Assembly (NCBI GenBank): GCA_037179385.1
Contig: CM074196.1
Coordinates: 31,582,486-31,646,485 of the forward strand
Source: Holothuria scabra
Lineage: Eukaryota; Echinodermata; Holothuroidea; Aspidochirotida; Holothuriidae
DNA length: 64,000 nt
Direction: 5' to 3'
Part shown: positions 37,301 through 52,300 of the stretch, in pieces
How the letters are laid out: every line of letters starts with the position of its first letter
Position numbering within the stretch: position 1 is the first letter of the stretch
Notes under the pieces: model-generated
The model's database searches: none
The model's input: only the letters and a program-made list of their open reading frames with translations
Told to the model about the DNA's origin: nothing
Program-made: the position numbers and the translations under genes

Positions 37301-40300
37301 TTTTCATCCCCTGATGTAAGCAACTGCTTTCAAGCCCGGAAAATGCCATTTCCGGCTGTCTGAGGGGTCGCGATTTTCAAAATTTTTGGTACCCTCCTCG
37401 CCAACTTAAGGTGGCGCTCCGCTTAGATAGACTTTCGAACAAGATTTCATATTTCAGATGGGTATCGTTGATCTACCGTGCTCAAATGCTTACATTTACA
37501 CATGTCATTACATACCTTTCAAACCTGTTTGTTGAGTAGTCTGTGTAGATGGTTTCTTTAGTTATTGAAGTGTCAAAATGTTATCAATGTTCAATGTTTG
37601 CAGAGGGCATAGATATACTGGAATTGCTGCCTAACGTTGCATGGCTGGCAAAAAATAATATAACCACCTTTTTCAGTGCGCAGTTTCGTTTGAAAAAAGA
37701 AAGAGTCATGATTAACATTTTTTAAAAAATTGTTCTTCCTCGCAGAAAAAGGGGAAAATTTAGCATAAAAATGTACCTTTTGCTTAATGGGTTAGGGTGA
37801 GGTGCATCGTCCAAATATTGCTCCGCCCCCCCCCCTCCTCTCCCTAAAGTGCTTCCTGCTTTAGAGTGAAAACCCCTCTTTAGAGTGAAGTTAGTTAGTT
37901 AGTTAGTTAGATAGCTAGTTAGTTAGATGGAGTTTTACGGCCCAATTTCCAACCTAGGAACTGGTCTTATGTTGGAATGAACTTTTTCAATCGAAGCAGA
38001 GTGATTCTGACATTTTTAGAGTGAATATTGCGTCTTATTTTATTTCCGCCCCTCGTTTCACTTTTTTGGGTTTAGAGAGTAAAGCAGTCGTCACTGCAGG
38101 GAATCGTTACCATGTCTACGGGAAAGCGCCAGAAAAATTGCCAACCTGTGTGAATGTATAAGTTTTACCGCAGGACTATGAAAATGAAATTTATGTTACT
38201 TTTGACGTCACGAAAAAGTCCCTTGGCATTTTACTTTCATAGAAACCAGATGCAAATCATCTTTGGCTCTTTCCGACCAGAGATGGAGAAGATTCTACCA
38301 ACAACCCGAAAAATCGGATCCGTTGTAGTGTTATACCGGATTAACTGTCCTTGGTATATACACAATTAGGTGCATAGGCCAGTTTGGAACTTCGAAACTT
38401 CCCACTAGGTCAAGTGTACTATAACAATCGTTTTAAATGTGTGTATATGCGAGCGGCGAAGGGCACTTTCCTGCATTTACATTATCTGCATTGGTAATAA
38501 CAGAGGTGAAAATTCGAGATTTTGCGTAGTAGGACAATGATGTAAATTGTCTGAGGGCCGCGAGGTAGGTCATGTGTTGTCCTTTAGTGGATGTTACAGC
38601 TTCTTCGGGAAGCAGTTTTAAGTTTGATTTCGCCGAAAGGCTCTTTGCTAGAGAGTCGGGAGGAGTAGGACAACTGCCACGAAGGCAGAGTTAGGCCTAC
38701 AGATAGCATAACTATTTTACGCATTCCCAATATGAATATTTTCCAGCGAAGTCATATGAGCCGAGTAATGTTGTAGTTCGGCAAGGAGGCGTACAAAAAA
38801 AATCTTGCACAATTCACTAAAGGCAAATAATTTTACCTCACAGCTTATGGGCCCACCATTTATCATAATATCATGCAAGTTATTGAAATGGGGAGGCGTT
38901 TGAGATGATAACGTGTGCGGAAGAGAACAGAACTCAACGGGAGTGCTCGTGCAACAATCCCAGACAAGTATCGTGCGTAGTCAGAAGCAAGTCTGAATTT
39001 GGCTTTAGATAAATACCTTTCATTCTATTACTTCTCACAGGTATTCATCTACGTCGCAGGAACAAGTAAATTGGATGAAATTCTGGAAATAAGTGGGAAA
39101 CAGATTGGAAGCAATTTTGGGCATAGCGTGGCAGTCAGTGACCTTAACGGAGATGAGTAAGAGAACAAACTTTATGCATGTGTCGTCACTGTACGGAAAG
39201 TGTACCCTCCAAGGGGTAGGCTAAATGAAGTTTTACGGTCCAGTTTCTAACCAATTGGTTTAAGTCGAGCCGGTCACGGCTTATTTTTTCTATTTGTAGC
39301 CCACTTGCTTGTTTTCCCTACTCCGTTGCTTATGCTGAGCACCAGCCACAATGGCAGAAGGTTCTGGTTTGAAAGTCTACGGTGTGATCCGGCCATGACT
39401 TGAACCCCAACCACCCGCAATTTAAACACGCCTGCATCTTAGACCTAGTAGATAATACTCACACACACACACACTTCTCATTACGAATGTTAACCAGTAG
39501 CCTCTAAATTTTCAACATTGACATCGTTTTCTGAAATGCAAAAATATCATCGTAACGAATTCACCATCTTCGAAAAACTACCAGTTATTCGTATCAAGGA
39601 GTTGCAAGTTCGTTACAAAATTTGCGTATTTTAGAAGCTAAAATAAAAAAGATATCAACCCCCTGGACAGGGGTGTAAGGGGAGGGCGAGATTTGAAAAA
39701 TTAGATATCCTAACATGCAATCTGGTGCCATATAGGCCTGTCCTATCTTCTGAAGTAAAATGTGGAGTGGTACAAAATTTGCGCACTACTTTAGGAAATT
39801 AAATACCATGGAATCAGTGAATTGACCATGGAAAGACAATCCCTCCCCCCTTTTTAAACATTTTTGAGAAAGAAGGTGTGTTAACATGCAATCTGGTGAC
39901 ACACGTGCGATTTTTTAAATAATCTTTTTTTTTGTTACTAAATAACATATTTTTAGGATATAAAAATGGCGTCCGTGAGGGAGGGCAATGGCCCAATGCC
40001 GACCTCCCCCTTCAAAGTACACAAGTGGTTAGTATCGTCTCTTTTCACGAGTAAGAGTGCCTTGTATTCAGGTTGATGGAGTAATAAAATACGCACAATT
40101 GGTACCGTATTAAGTCAAATATTGAGTAATTAATAATGTTTTGAAGTTGATCACTTTCACTTTTATGTTTTTCTTTTTTTTTGTGATACACGGCTTTCAA
40201 TAGTCGGGATGATCTTATTATTGGAGCGCCCTCATATTGGAATCGAGAAACCCAGCAGATTGCAGTTGGCCAATTGCACGTGTATTATCAAAATAAGGAG

Positions 40301-43300
40301 GTAAGTCGTGTTTGTAATTTACTGCAGCTGTTTTATTGAAGAGGTGCCGGTTATACTCTCAAGGCAGTTTTTAATAATTCCAGACAGTTATAATCCCCCC
40401 CCCCCCACCTGCTTACTTTAAGTCCCTCTAACATCTGTCTAAAACGGATCCATAGACCTTGTTTATTGCTTCATGCATGTATTTGATGCGTATACAAGAC
40501 CCTTATGAGTAGGCTAATAAGAACAGTGCGAGATGTGTAATAATTTTAATTAAAGGCCCAGTTCTCTTACCCCAAACAGTACCGATTCTCCTAACTTCCT
40601 TACTTCAGCCCCTCCCACAATTGTTTGAAATTCATCCCAGTCCAGGTACAACCTCCGTTCATTGCTTCAGAGTGAGAATAGAAAAGCTCAATGTGTATAA
40701 TCACAACACTCACAGTACAGTTCATGCTGTGTAAAGTAAGCTTTGGTACTGTGTATTGTTTGAATTAGCTGTCAATCAAACAGCTGAGCCAATTGAGATT
40801 TTCGGTAAACCCCACAAAAGTGTAGTTTGAAGTGAGAGGTTTGGCCCTTTAAGTTACTCATTTAACCAGAACTGCATTTGCCTGCGGCAAATACGCAGAA
40901 TTGTAGTGCCCGTGTGTGGGTGGGTTTGAGGCTAAGGCTTATAAAATGTTTGGATGTGGATCCTCGACTGGTGGCGGTCCTAGCCTAAATGAAATCTCGG
41001 TCAACGGAAAACTCTGATAAACAACACGGATGGCTTGGGCCACACTGTCGTAAGCACACTGTAAATTTGAGTGTGAAAGGTTTTCTTGGGTCTATTTACC
41101 CGGACGCCCGGCTGTATTATTCATGTTCTTCGTCAAATGACCCGGTCGTAACATTTACTTGCAGCCTTAAGGGCCAATGATCATCTCACCCCAGACTGCC
41201 CAGAATGCAATTCTTTTAGAGGTTAACAGAAATCCTCAATGGGCTTAGCTAAGTTGGCAGCTAATTCAAACCCGAATGTAGAGTACCAAAGCTAATTTTA
41301 CACAGCATTAACTGTACTGAGAGTGTTTTGATTATACACATTGAGCTTAGGCTTTTATACCCACCCTGAAGCAATAAACTTTGACTGTGTCTCCGGGATG
41401 AGGATGAATTTCCGACAAACGGGGAGGGGCTTAAGTAAGAAGGTTCGGAAAATTGGTACTGTTTGGGGTGGGAGAATCGGACCTTTAACAGTTTTACAAT
41501 CTGCCATGACATATACAACGTTGTTTTCTTTAGAGTATTTATTCACTGCGAGGGTAGATGCACGTTTTGACGAAAGGTGGGGTCTGCTTCAAAACGAAAC
41601 AATAAACAAATAAGCAAAACATCACAGGAAATGAAAAAATCGTCGACAATCAACAGGGGTTAAACCCACAACCCCAGCCTGATTCCGCCCCGTACTGCTT
41701 CATTCAGTTCCTCGAAGCAGGTTAACCCAGCTCCCAGTGCCAGTTCCATTTCACACAGTCATATCGTTCATTTAGTGCAATTCGGTATATAATACACCGT
41801 GGTTTGATTTCTAGCGGTGCGTGTACTGTGCATGCTATTGTTTTGTCCCAGCGGCAGTACGGCACCTGTGGGCTGGGGATTCAATATGTCTACGGTATTT
41901 CCCGACTGTCGAAAGAGGCGACCGGGAAACTAAATTTGAACTTAAACATCCTTTAGAATCAATTTGAACATTGAACTTCTTATCGAGTTGACTGACTCTA
42001 CATAACTGTTTGGTGTTGGTATAGGCCGTTAATTCTCATCTAACTAACCCAGTGGTAGTACCTTTCGTACGCACAGCCCTACAGCCAGCTGCTTTGATCA
42101 GTTAGTTAGTTAGTTAGATAGAGTTTTACGGCCCAGTTTCCAACCAATTGGTTCAAGCACGGAAGTACCATGGAAGCACTACCTCTGACGTAGTGGGCTA
42201 CTTCAAGTTCCATGGTTCAAGTCCTGACCTGTACATGCAGTGTATACACATGGAAATACCGGTATACAGTACAGTCTACCTGTCTACGTTGTGCACATAT
42301 AGACGAATCCGATAAGCGATTGTGTTCAGTGACTGCATACGGTCATTTGTGAGGTCCGTCGGCCTTAAATTGTCTTCATTTATTGTCTACATGAATCTCA
42401 AGTGCCCATATTCAGTGAAATTGAAGGAATCAAAGTACAATTCAGTGTACAACCATCCATGATGTAGGTAAGAAAAATTGAAAAATTAAAAGGTGATAGA
42501 CCCCAGTTATGGCCGACTGATATCTAACTATCACTTGCTGTCCGAATTCGTGTATAGCTGACGAGGCATATGCTCTCATCACACTAAACTTTACAAAAAA
42601 TTCATCCGCTGATTACTTCGTTTGCCAATTTCAAGTTATGTATTCTTATCGTGTCAAAGAGAAAGCAAGCGCAAATTCAAATGAAACTTTTTCTGAAATA
42701 AATTGTATCGGTATTCCATCAATCAGTAACATTTCACTCAGCATTCTAAGCTGTTTCTGTTTATGAATGAGTCTTTCGTCGGGACTAATTTAGTATGTGT
42801 GCAAGAAAAATCTGAGAAAATCATGGACAGGCTTAACATTAGCTGCCTGCACAGTGATAGCATCGATAGTAAAAACGGAACCGAAGCAGTGTGGATCTTC
42901 CAGTTTCAACGTTCAGTCATGTAGGTATTTCTGCCTGTCGTGAAACGCCAAGATTGTAACGCGCACGCGCACTACAATAACCATGATGACAATCCCCTGA
43001 TATAGACGACTCCGGACAGCAAGTGATGGTCTGATTTCAGTCGGCCATAACTGGGGTCCATCACCTTTTAATCTTTCGATTTTCTTGCTTACCTTTATCA
43101 AGTATTGTTGTACACTACATTGTATCTTAATTCCTTTAATTTCACTTCATATGAGGGTTTGAAACTCATGTAGACGATATATAAAGGCGATTCAATGCTT
43201 ATTGACCCCACTAATGGCTGCGCACAGTCACTAAAAACAAGCGCTAACCGGAATTGTCTATACCGAGGGTAAGTTTCTATTTTGGGGTGACAAGTGCCTA

Positions 43301-46300
43301 GCTTTAAGCACAAGTATTGTGAATACAGAAAACAATATTTAACCTTTCTGGTATGTTAAAAATGAACTTTCCTTTGTTCTTGTTAACTTTCGTTTTCAAA
43401 TTTATTTACAGGAAAATAATAAACATGATGGTTGTTTGCAGCAAATACTGTGTTTGTTTAGGAGTGATGTTTGATGTGATTTGGGGCTGCACCAGAACTA
43501 GGATCCGGCCGGAACCAAGATACTGCTAAGTTCCGGTTCGGCCGGATCCATTTAAAAGTACCTGACCAGAACTTTATTCTTGCTTTAAGTCATATATTTG
43601 CAAACCTTGATTTAAATATTTAAAAGGCAAATGAAAAAAGTTCTGAGAGTTTTTTTTTTCAGTTTCTTTTAATTGTTTAGCTAACAGTTAAAATTATTAC
43701 ATATGTAGTTCTACATATTCTAGCAGTAAAGAAATGAATTTGAGGTTGCACTCCATACAGTTTTTGGCTTGTTTAGTGAGAGAACTCTCTACCAATTAAC
43801 TTATCTTTATAACTGAGGGATGAGATGCAATGCTCTCCCTTAATGTTAATGTACAGTATGATTTTTTTAACTGTTAATCAGTCTTGCTATGAAGTTTCAT
43901 TCAAAGCAATGAATGGTTCGCAGAAAGAGTGGTGGTAAATGCTGTTTCAGAGTCCAGGGTACTTGTAACAGATATGCAATAGTCATACTTCTTTATGTGT
44001 GAACCGAGGCCTTTAACTTTAATGAGCATTCAGAGATACCCAATTTTATTCTGCCATGTCAAAAGTGTCCATGTGATATTTATATTGTGTTGAAAATGTG
44101 AAGAACAATGGCATTACAGTACTTTTCTTAGCGTTAAAGTATTAAAAGGAGAAACAAGCAAAAAATGTAAAATTTAAGGGGATTCAAAAAATTAAAGATG
44201 ACATCCATGCTTGATTAGAAAAGAAGTACCCCGAGACTGAGCGTAAATTCTATTATTGCACTCATGGCCATATAGGGAATATGTCACCATCTCAGTACCA
44301 TGTTTATACAATATATCAAGTTGGGAGTCTTGAGTAGTGCTCAATTTCACTCAACGTGTGTGGATAGAGTGAACAAGATCCTAGTTTTGTGAGGTCAAAG
44401 GTCATCAGAGGTGTCAGAGGGTCCACATCTCCGATTCTGATTCACATGATATCTCAACGTAGGAAGGTTGAATACATTCGATACATACTATGTGGATGAA
44501 TTATGAAATACTGCCTGTTTGAAAAAAAATCAATGGCAAGGAATCACCAAGCCTTTCTGATTATAAATGCTTCAACCTGCTACAAGTCAGCTTCATATGG
44601 TGTAGACGTTAGTAATGGAGGTTTTCCTTTCCTAGTTAGTAACATAACTTGATTACAGGCATTATACAATGCATCCAAAATACTGCTTCCGGCCAGAACT
44701 ATCCGACCGGAAATCAAAAAGAGTCCCGGCAGGTTCCGGTTCCGGCCAGATCTAAATTTTTTGGTTCCGATGCACCCCTAAATTAAAAAAAAAAAAGAAT
44801 TTAATTCATTGTCGTTAAATGAATTTCGCTAAACCCAGCCAATAAGAAAACAAGGTATTTAAGGCGGCGAAATTGATCCCAGGAGCATGTGTTAACTGGA
44901 ACACGCCACACCCCACAAGGTTTCTCGAGGTAGAAAGGATTTCAGGGGGTACATGGCCTGTGATGGCTAGCTGTGTGTCCACTTGTTGTCTTGGATACTA
45001 AATTGACCACACATTGTACCATAAGTAACGTGTGGAGTGCAGACTCGATGTAGTTGGTCAGATATAGTTTTTACGGCCTAGTTTTTAACCAGTTCCAAGT
45101 CGAGCCGGTCACAGCCCTTTTTCCAGTTGTGGCTCACTACATACTCCATTACTTTTACTGAGCACACATCTATACTCCATTAATTTTACTGAGCACTAAC
45201 AACAGTGGAAGTAGGTTCCTTTTTTAAGGGCCTCGGTTTGACACGACCACCCGACTGCATTAAGTCGTATGCTCATACCACTTAACTATGCAGTCGTGAT
45301 GTGTGACATAATGGTTAATTTCTTCACAATTATGAATTACGGAATTGGTCTCTCTCATATCATTAGGATACCGTTTTTCCTTTGCATTGTTGTAACTGTT
45401 CTTGTACTCAAAGACGCATAGATTAAACGAATTTTGGATTGTTGTGGCTACTCACGTCACCAGAATGCACGTAAATTTTACGAATTTCAGATCCAAGCCA
45501 AGTAGGCAATACATTCATATTATCAATGCAAGAGAGTGCCATGAAATTACAATTACGAAAATTACATCAGAAAGCTAAGAATAAGTGACCATCTGATACA
45601 TCAACCTCGGTACAAGATTAGACCCTTTCTTTTTAAAGTTTTAAAATATCGTGTTTAACCATATAAATGTCCTCTCAATCATAGAAGATTACGCTTAATT
45701 TCCGTGTCTTTAACCATGTAGCGAAATTGCAATGCAACATTTTCGCTTGCGATTGCAGGGGAATCTCTTCCTTGTTCTCTTCGTCCTAAGTACAAAGGGA
45801 ATATTTTTATTTTCAGTTCAGGAATGGAATCAAATTACCTTTATTGTTGATATTTTTTTACTTTTTCTATTTCTTCTAAGTATTTCTATATTCCTCATAT
45901 CTTCTTTGGTGCTTCTTATTGACTAAATTCTCGACAAGCATTCGCGGGTCTTATCTTGCCTCCTCTGCATGATGTCACACTATAATGCATCTTGGTACTA
46001 AATTTTAATATCAATTCTATATGAGCTGTAGAAAACAAAATAAATGAAATGAAACCCTCAGTTTAATTCCAGACAAATAACACTACTTAAATTTCAAGCG
46101 GAAATTACGCTATGGCATAGATATCTTGATACAAAAACAACTTCTCATACCGAGCCGTTTCATATACTTTCCGACTGGATTACTACGCCTAGCCTGTCCA
46201 AAAGATTCTTAACTTCCTTCTTGTATAGAAACACAAAGCTAAAATAGTTTACTGCTTGAAGAGGAAATGCAATCATCAAATCTGATAGACTATCCTATTC

Positions 46301-49300
46301 AAACGATGTATCTCGAGCATCTTATAACAATATTTTTCTTCCTCAATTGAAAAATTTCCTAAAAGTAACTCATTGATAAACCTTACCTACGCAATATTTA
46401 AGTCCTGTAATATTACGGAAGCAACATGGGACAGAAATAAAAAGAAACTTATGAGCCTGAGCGGTTTCAAAATAAGTTTGAGGTGACAGTTTTCTCTTTT
46501 TATGGACATCCTTCTCCACCCTCCACCAAAAACACATGTTTTTAATTGTTTTGCATTGCATTTGCATTGTCTCGTTATGAAGTTATCGATACCAACTCAA
46601 TGAGCCAATTTTTTATAAATGTGATTATTAATTAGTTGAGTAAAATCATGAAATCAGTTATGTTTTCACCAACTTAGCAAATGCATTGTGTTCTCTTTAG
46701 CACAAGTTGCCGTCAGATGGTAAAACAGATATCACCGGAAAAGTTACAAATGGAAGATTCGGTTTTGCCATTGCACCACTGGGCGATATTAACGATGACG
46801 GTGTCAACGGTAAGTTACCACCGCCTTCACCCAATAAACGGTGTATAGTTGTTGAGTACAGCTGTTGACAATTGCCTATCGTTACGCTCTTGTCAAAGTT
46901 TTCATTGATGCTTTGATTAAAATATCATGACAAAATATTTCATTCAGTCAATCGGAACATACTCTCTAAATCCTAAAGTATAATAAGGGAAGTATCTAAA
47001 ATTGGCACTAAATAGTTACTCTTCATCGAGTTAATTAAAAGGATTCTTTTCGATTGAAATTTTCACTCCAAATTTGGACTGGTCCCTGTTTTTACCCTAA
47101 AAGATTTTTTTCCATTCTTAAGCTGTTAGAGCGTACCGCGCCTACACGACGACCATCATTCAAAGTTGTTTCCCTCAGCGTTTTGGTCCATAACCGTATA
47201 AATTTCTGGCATCTGGCTATGGTCCGTAAAATGTTTCGTAGATGCTTTTCGGAAGGAGCCATTATGTCAGGTATCGTCCCCATGTGGGATCCTACGGGAC
47301 CATATGGACCAACATATAAGGCTCATATATCTTTGCACCCGAGATCAATAAGGGCCCCATGTTAGTACTCGAACGCCTAAGCATATTGCATTGTTACCCT
47401 TATACATCCCTGATTACCCATATGGGTGTCAGTCAGTCGGTCGGTCGGTCGGTCCGTCACAAGTCGAACCGGTCACTGCCTTTTTTCCAGTTGTGGCTAT
47501 CTGGTTTGTTTTCTCTACTCCATTGCCTATGCGGAGTATCACGCACAACGGCAGGTTCCATTTTAAGATTCTTTGGTATTACTAGACCTGGGGATAGAAC
47601 CTGGACCTTCCGCGTGAGAGGCGAATGTTCTTAACGTTAGACCAAACACGGCGGTCTAGCGACTCAGAAGTGCTTATGAAAGATGTAATGACAATGAATC
47701 ATAAGTTTCGCTACCTCAAATGGCAACCACGACCCCGCTTGTTCTCACTAGGTGTGCAAGTATATGATTTAAACAGGCACACCTACACACCAGCGAAAGG
47801 TGTTAAGGCGCACCTCTTGACTCATGTTTAAACATGTAACTTTAGTGATAAATGCTATGAATTCAAGAAGTCCCGCATACTAACTCAATTTTTAATTGCA
47901 AAAATAACGGTCGTTTTAATTCACAAGTGCGTAGCCGTCTCTGGGCGGATTTAAAAATGACTGATGACCGTCCCTTGGAGAAGGAGTCTAAAAGGAGGGG
48001 TGTCTCACTCAACTTTGGAAAATTTTGGCTCACGAAATGTAGAAAAGATTTTATAAATGGTGCTATGTTTGATGCTAAGGGTGCTACCACAGCCACCACT
48101 TTGTTCCTTCTTCCCCATTTTTTCTTTGTTCTCTGTTTTTCTTCTCTTTCCAATCATTTTGGGAGGGGCGCCCCATTACCCCTTGACTACTTTCTTATCA
48201 AAACGGAAGTTGAAACAAAAATTCAATTTTCATACATAAAAGAGGAACAAAACCTTCACAGTCTGGTGAAACTTCCATTCAAATCGGACATTTATTGAAA
48301 TATTAGAATGAAATAATGTGCCAAGGGGGCTCAGGGCAGAAGAGGTTATCGTTGCTGATTTCCCTTTGCTTTATCCAGATTTCAGATTGTTGGGTTGGCC
48401 TTGAAAGAATACGACATCCTTGTGGAGAATGCAAAGTTTGTAAAGTTCTCACGCCACTTATGCAATCCCTTTCTGAAAATATGGGAATTTTGAGGAAAAA
48501 ATTGGTTCCAAAGTTTAAAGAACACCAAATGACTATCTATTTGTGACGGGAATTATGTCATTTGTTCTCGTTTGCTTCAAGTTTATTTTTGTTGAGAATG
48601 CGACAAAATTACCTTTCATATCTTGAAACTACCCCACATCGGATTCCAATGCAAATTTCATCAAAATGCATAGCATAAGTACACCTCTAACATATCAAAG
48701 CTTGATGTGATCTTTAACCCATCCTTTAATTCACAGGGTAATTCTTTTTTATCACCTATACATATGCCTTTATTTGATTTTCTGCCAGACTTGGCTGTGG
48801 CTGCACCTTATGATGAGGATGGAGCCGTCTTTATATATCATGGAGGACATGTAAAAATTAATACTGAGCCAACGCAGGTGAGTCGGAACCGTAACAATAG
48901 AGGTTATGCACATGAAATCAGCGCGTTTCAATTTGGCGTACTGGATGGAACTGACCATGCGGAGTACATGTTTTACCGATACGCGCGCAAAACTGCACTG
49001 TGGTAACAATTTTGGTATAATGGACGCCTGGATGGAAAAACAGAGAGATGCGCAACGCAATGACGTCGGTGAATAACCTCTATACAAGGTACTGCAGAGA
49101 TGACTTCATAGTTGTAAAATGCCTTATCGGTTGCTATGCATGTTTCATGATAGCTTTCAACTTTTTAAGGTCGAAAATTTTCAGGTGGATCCCGTCACAC
49201 ATAAACTCGCATAGGGAATGAAATTCGCATCTCAAACAGACTTTTGAATTTGGCCGAAAAAATGTAAGTTCCAATCGAAGATTGTAGAAACAATGTAAAT

Positions 49301-52300
49301 TACAGAAGACAAACAGTACTCATCTGTTGTCGTCAAGGGCGAAGCCGATGTAGGGGATTGTGGGGTTGACGTCAGGAGTGTATCTAAGGGAGAGGTTGTG
49401 GGGTGGTTGTCGAGGGCGTATCCGAGGAAGGGGTGCGGAGTTGAAACCTTTCCTGGACCAAAAAACAATAAACGAAACGAAACGAAACGAAATTTGAAAA
49501 ATGAGAGCAGTGGCAAAATGGCTTAAATATGACACCTGAAGACTGTATAATGTTTGCGACAAAATCATTGCACCATTTCTCATCTTGTGACAAAAATATC
49601 TTTTTCTCTGTCGCCGTCTACAAGTTTATTTCAACCTTTTGTCACATTCCAATAACCTCTTCTATTTTTCACACCAACAGGTACTTCGTCCAAGATCATT
49701 TGGTGAAACATTCAATAACTTTGGTTTCACACTGGCGGGTGGACGTGATGCGGATAGCAATACATATCCAGGTATACAGAATTGATGATATGATGTAGGA
49801 CAGGAGTAGATATAGTTGGTGGATTGGGGGAAGTTTACAACATGTGGAACCCTATATCGTGTCACGGAACGGACTCATCTGCAAGCAATCGACCCACACG
49901 TACGCCGAGTGCACACGTACACACACACGCATACGCGACAATACTGAAGCGCATATGCACAAAGCATAGATTGATGAAACATTATAAATGCACTATTTAT
50001 ATTATTATAAGTTTAATAAGCTCAAATTGACATTTTATGGATTCTCTTAAGTCACCTGCTCACCACAACCTTACATTTTGTTTATTCAATCTAAAAACGT
50101 TCGAGCAAAAATGCTCATTGTTGGAGAAACATAGTACTTCCCAAACAAGCTTCCCTACATTTACTAAGCAATCTTCATATGATAATTGGGAAATTATGAT
50201 AAGTTTTCCCAACCTTATACAGTTTTCTTCCTCAACAATTCAGCTGGGATATATTGCTCAACTGCATGCTTTAAGTGTTAATTCTCCCTATTTTTAATGT
50301 GCTAGAACTATTTGGGGGGGGGGGGGAGGAGACGATATGTTTACCCCTAATATTTTCATTGGTGGCAATTTCCCGCTCTCTCTTCCCCCTCAACCCTCCC
50401 CGCTCGACGCCCCTGATATAGGACAGAGAACATGATTTTAATGCAATACTTCGCATGATAGGCTGCAATATTTTCCTTCTTTACGCAAGTAGCCAACACA
50501 GTGTAATAGATACGTTTTATACAATTTACACATCTGAAATTAGGTTATTAAAACACGTTGCTAGTTAGCCACAACTGGAGAAAAGGCCGTGGTCGGCTCG
50601 ACTTGAACCAATAGGTTGGAAACTGGGCCGTAAAACTCTATCAAACTAACTACAAAAACGTTGATGACGTCAATTAGGGAAACTAGGATTATATAGACGA
50701 AGTCGTACAGTCACGTTATGGTTCGATTCAGTCGGACAAAGCTGGGGTCCATTGCTTTTCATCTTTCAAATTCGTCGTTTTTAGCTGTATCATGGATGGT
50801 TTTACCCTGAAATACCTCTTGGTTCCCTCAGTTTCACTGTATATGAAGGTTTACACTTACATGTAAACAATAAAATGTAGACGATTTAAGAACAGTGAAC
50901 CCCGCTAATGATCGACTTCACTAGCTTCTCGGATTCATCTATATACGAATCCGGACAGCAAGTGATGGTCTGATTTCAGTCGGCCATAACTGGGGTCCAT
51001 CACCCTTAAATCTTTCGATTTTCCTGTTTACCTCTATCATGGATGGTTATACACCAATTTATATCTTAAATTCTCCAAGTTCACTAAATATGAGGGTTTT
51101 GAAATTCATGTAAAAAATTAATAAAGACGGTTTAAGGCTGATGTACCCCACTAATGGCGGCCTACAGTCACTAAAAATAAGCGCTAATCGGATTCGTTTA
51201 TATCCAGGACGAAGAGTCCAGTCCCCTCTATCGAAACGTTACCATTTTGATGATGAATCCTGATGGGTAACATAAAGAATGTAAGTTCAGTTTTTTGCTC
51301 TCAAGTCGACTCAACCTTCAGTCCGACCATTATTAAAGCATTATAGTATCAACTGGCGTATAAATTTCAAATTTTCTGCTAAACTTCACAAATTGTCTTA
51401 AGCAAATCCCATTAACTTTCCCATGCCGTAAATTGTCTACAGAAAACTAAATTTTATCTCATAAGGACGTTAACTTCTTTAGGTAAATCTAGTATTCTGT
51501 CAGATAAAGCTCATCCTCTGTGCAATGAGGTTGTAGAATTTCTCCCCTGAAAGTTATCCCCTGCCTGTTGTAAGAGGCGACTGAAGGTAAGGACTTGACC
51601 ATGTTTGAACTGTTTTTGAAATCGATCTTGAACTTGTACCGTATTTGAAACTCTTTTCAATCTTTTTACCTTTTATCTAGTTAATTATATATGACACATT
51701 CGCGGTGACGTGTCTAACCTCATCTAACGAAGTTAAGAGGTACCAGTTACACATATTTGGCCAAATGTGGATCCTTTTGAATCAAAATCGATTCCCTTTA
51801 GCGAAATCGGAAGTCAAGTATTTGACCCATTTGGGTTCATCTGACAAGTGTGTTCGCATGTCTAAACACCGTTAGAAGTGTGACATTTAAAGCTATAAAG
51901 CTCCACTTCGGTACTTTTTAGCCCTTACGCAATGGCGACACACTGAAATCATCCGCCGGGCAAAACGATTCTGGACGTACGCATAAGAATCTGCCTTGCA
52001 CCTGAAGCAGACTTTGCGCGTATTTGACTAGTTGACAAGTCAGCTGTCTGCATTGGTTTAATTTGCCCTCAAAGGAGGGCGTACATTCTGCTCTGTGACG
52101 TCACATGTCTAAGGTCTGTTCCCTGCAGAGTCAAAGTAAGGTGCATTTTACATTCAAGAGTATAACGATTTCGCAACTCGAAAGACCTTACAAAAGCAAA
52201 ACCCTGAGTTTAATATACCAACAACCCGACCCTACCAACAACCCGACCAGAGGTTGTAAACTATAAGCGAAATAGGCTCCTCCCACATTTGTGGATACCT

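Noticed and set aside
45732..45926. Hydrophobic 64-codon frame as a membrane protein
   Set aside because: T-rich intron DNA gives hydrophobic translations by composition; no start or family evidence.
47927..48298. A 123-codon frame as a gene
   Set aside because: Its 3' part overlaps a dispersed repeat shared with 5,851-6,290, and no domain is visible.
48707..49006. A 99-codon continuous protein
   Set aside because: The conserved part stops exactly at the donor at 48,878; it is exon k read through into introns.
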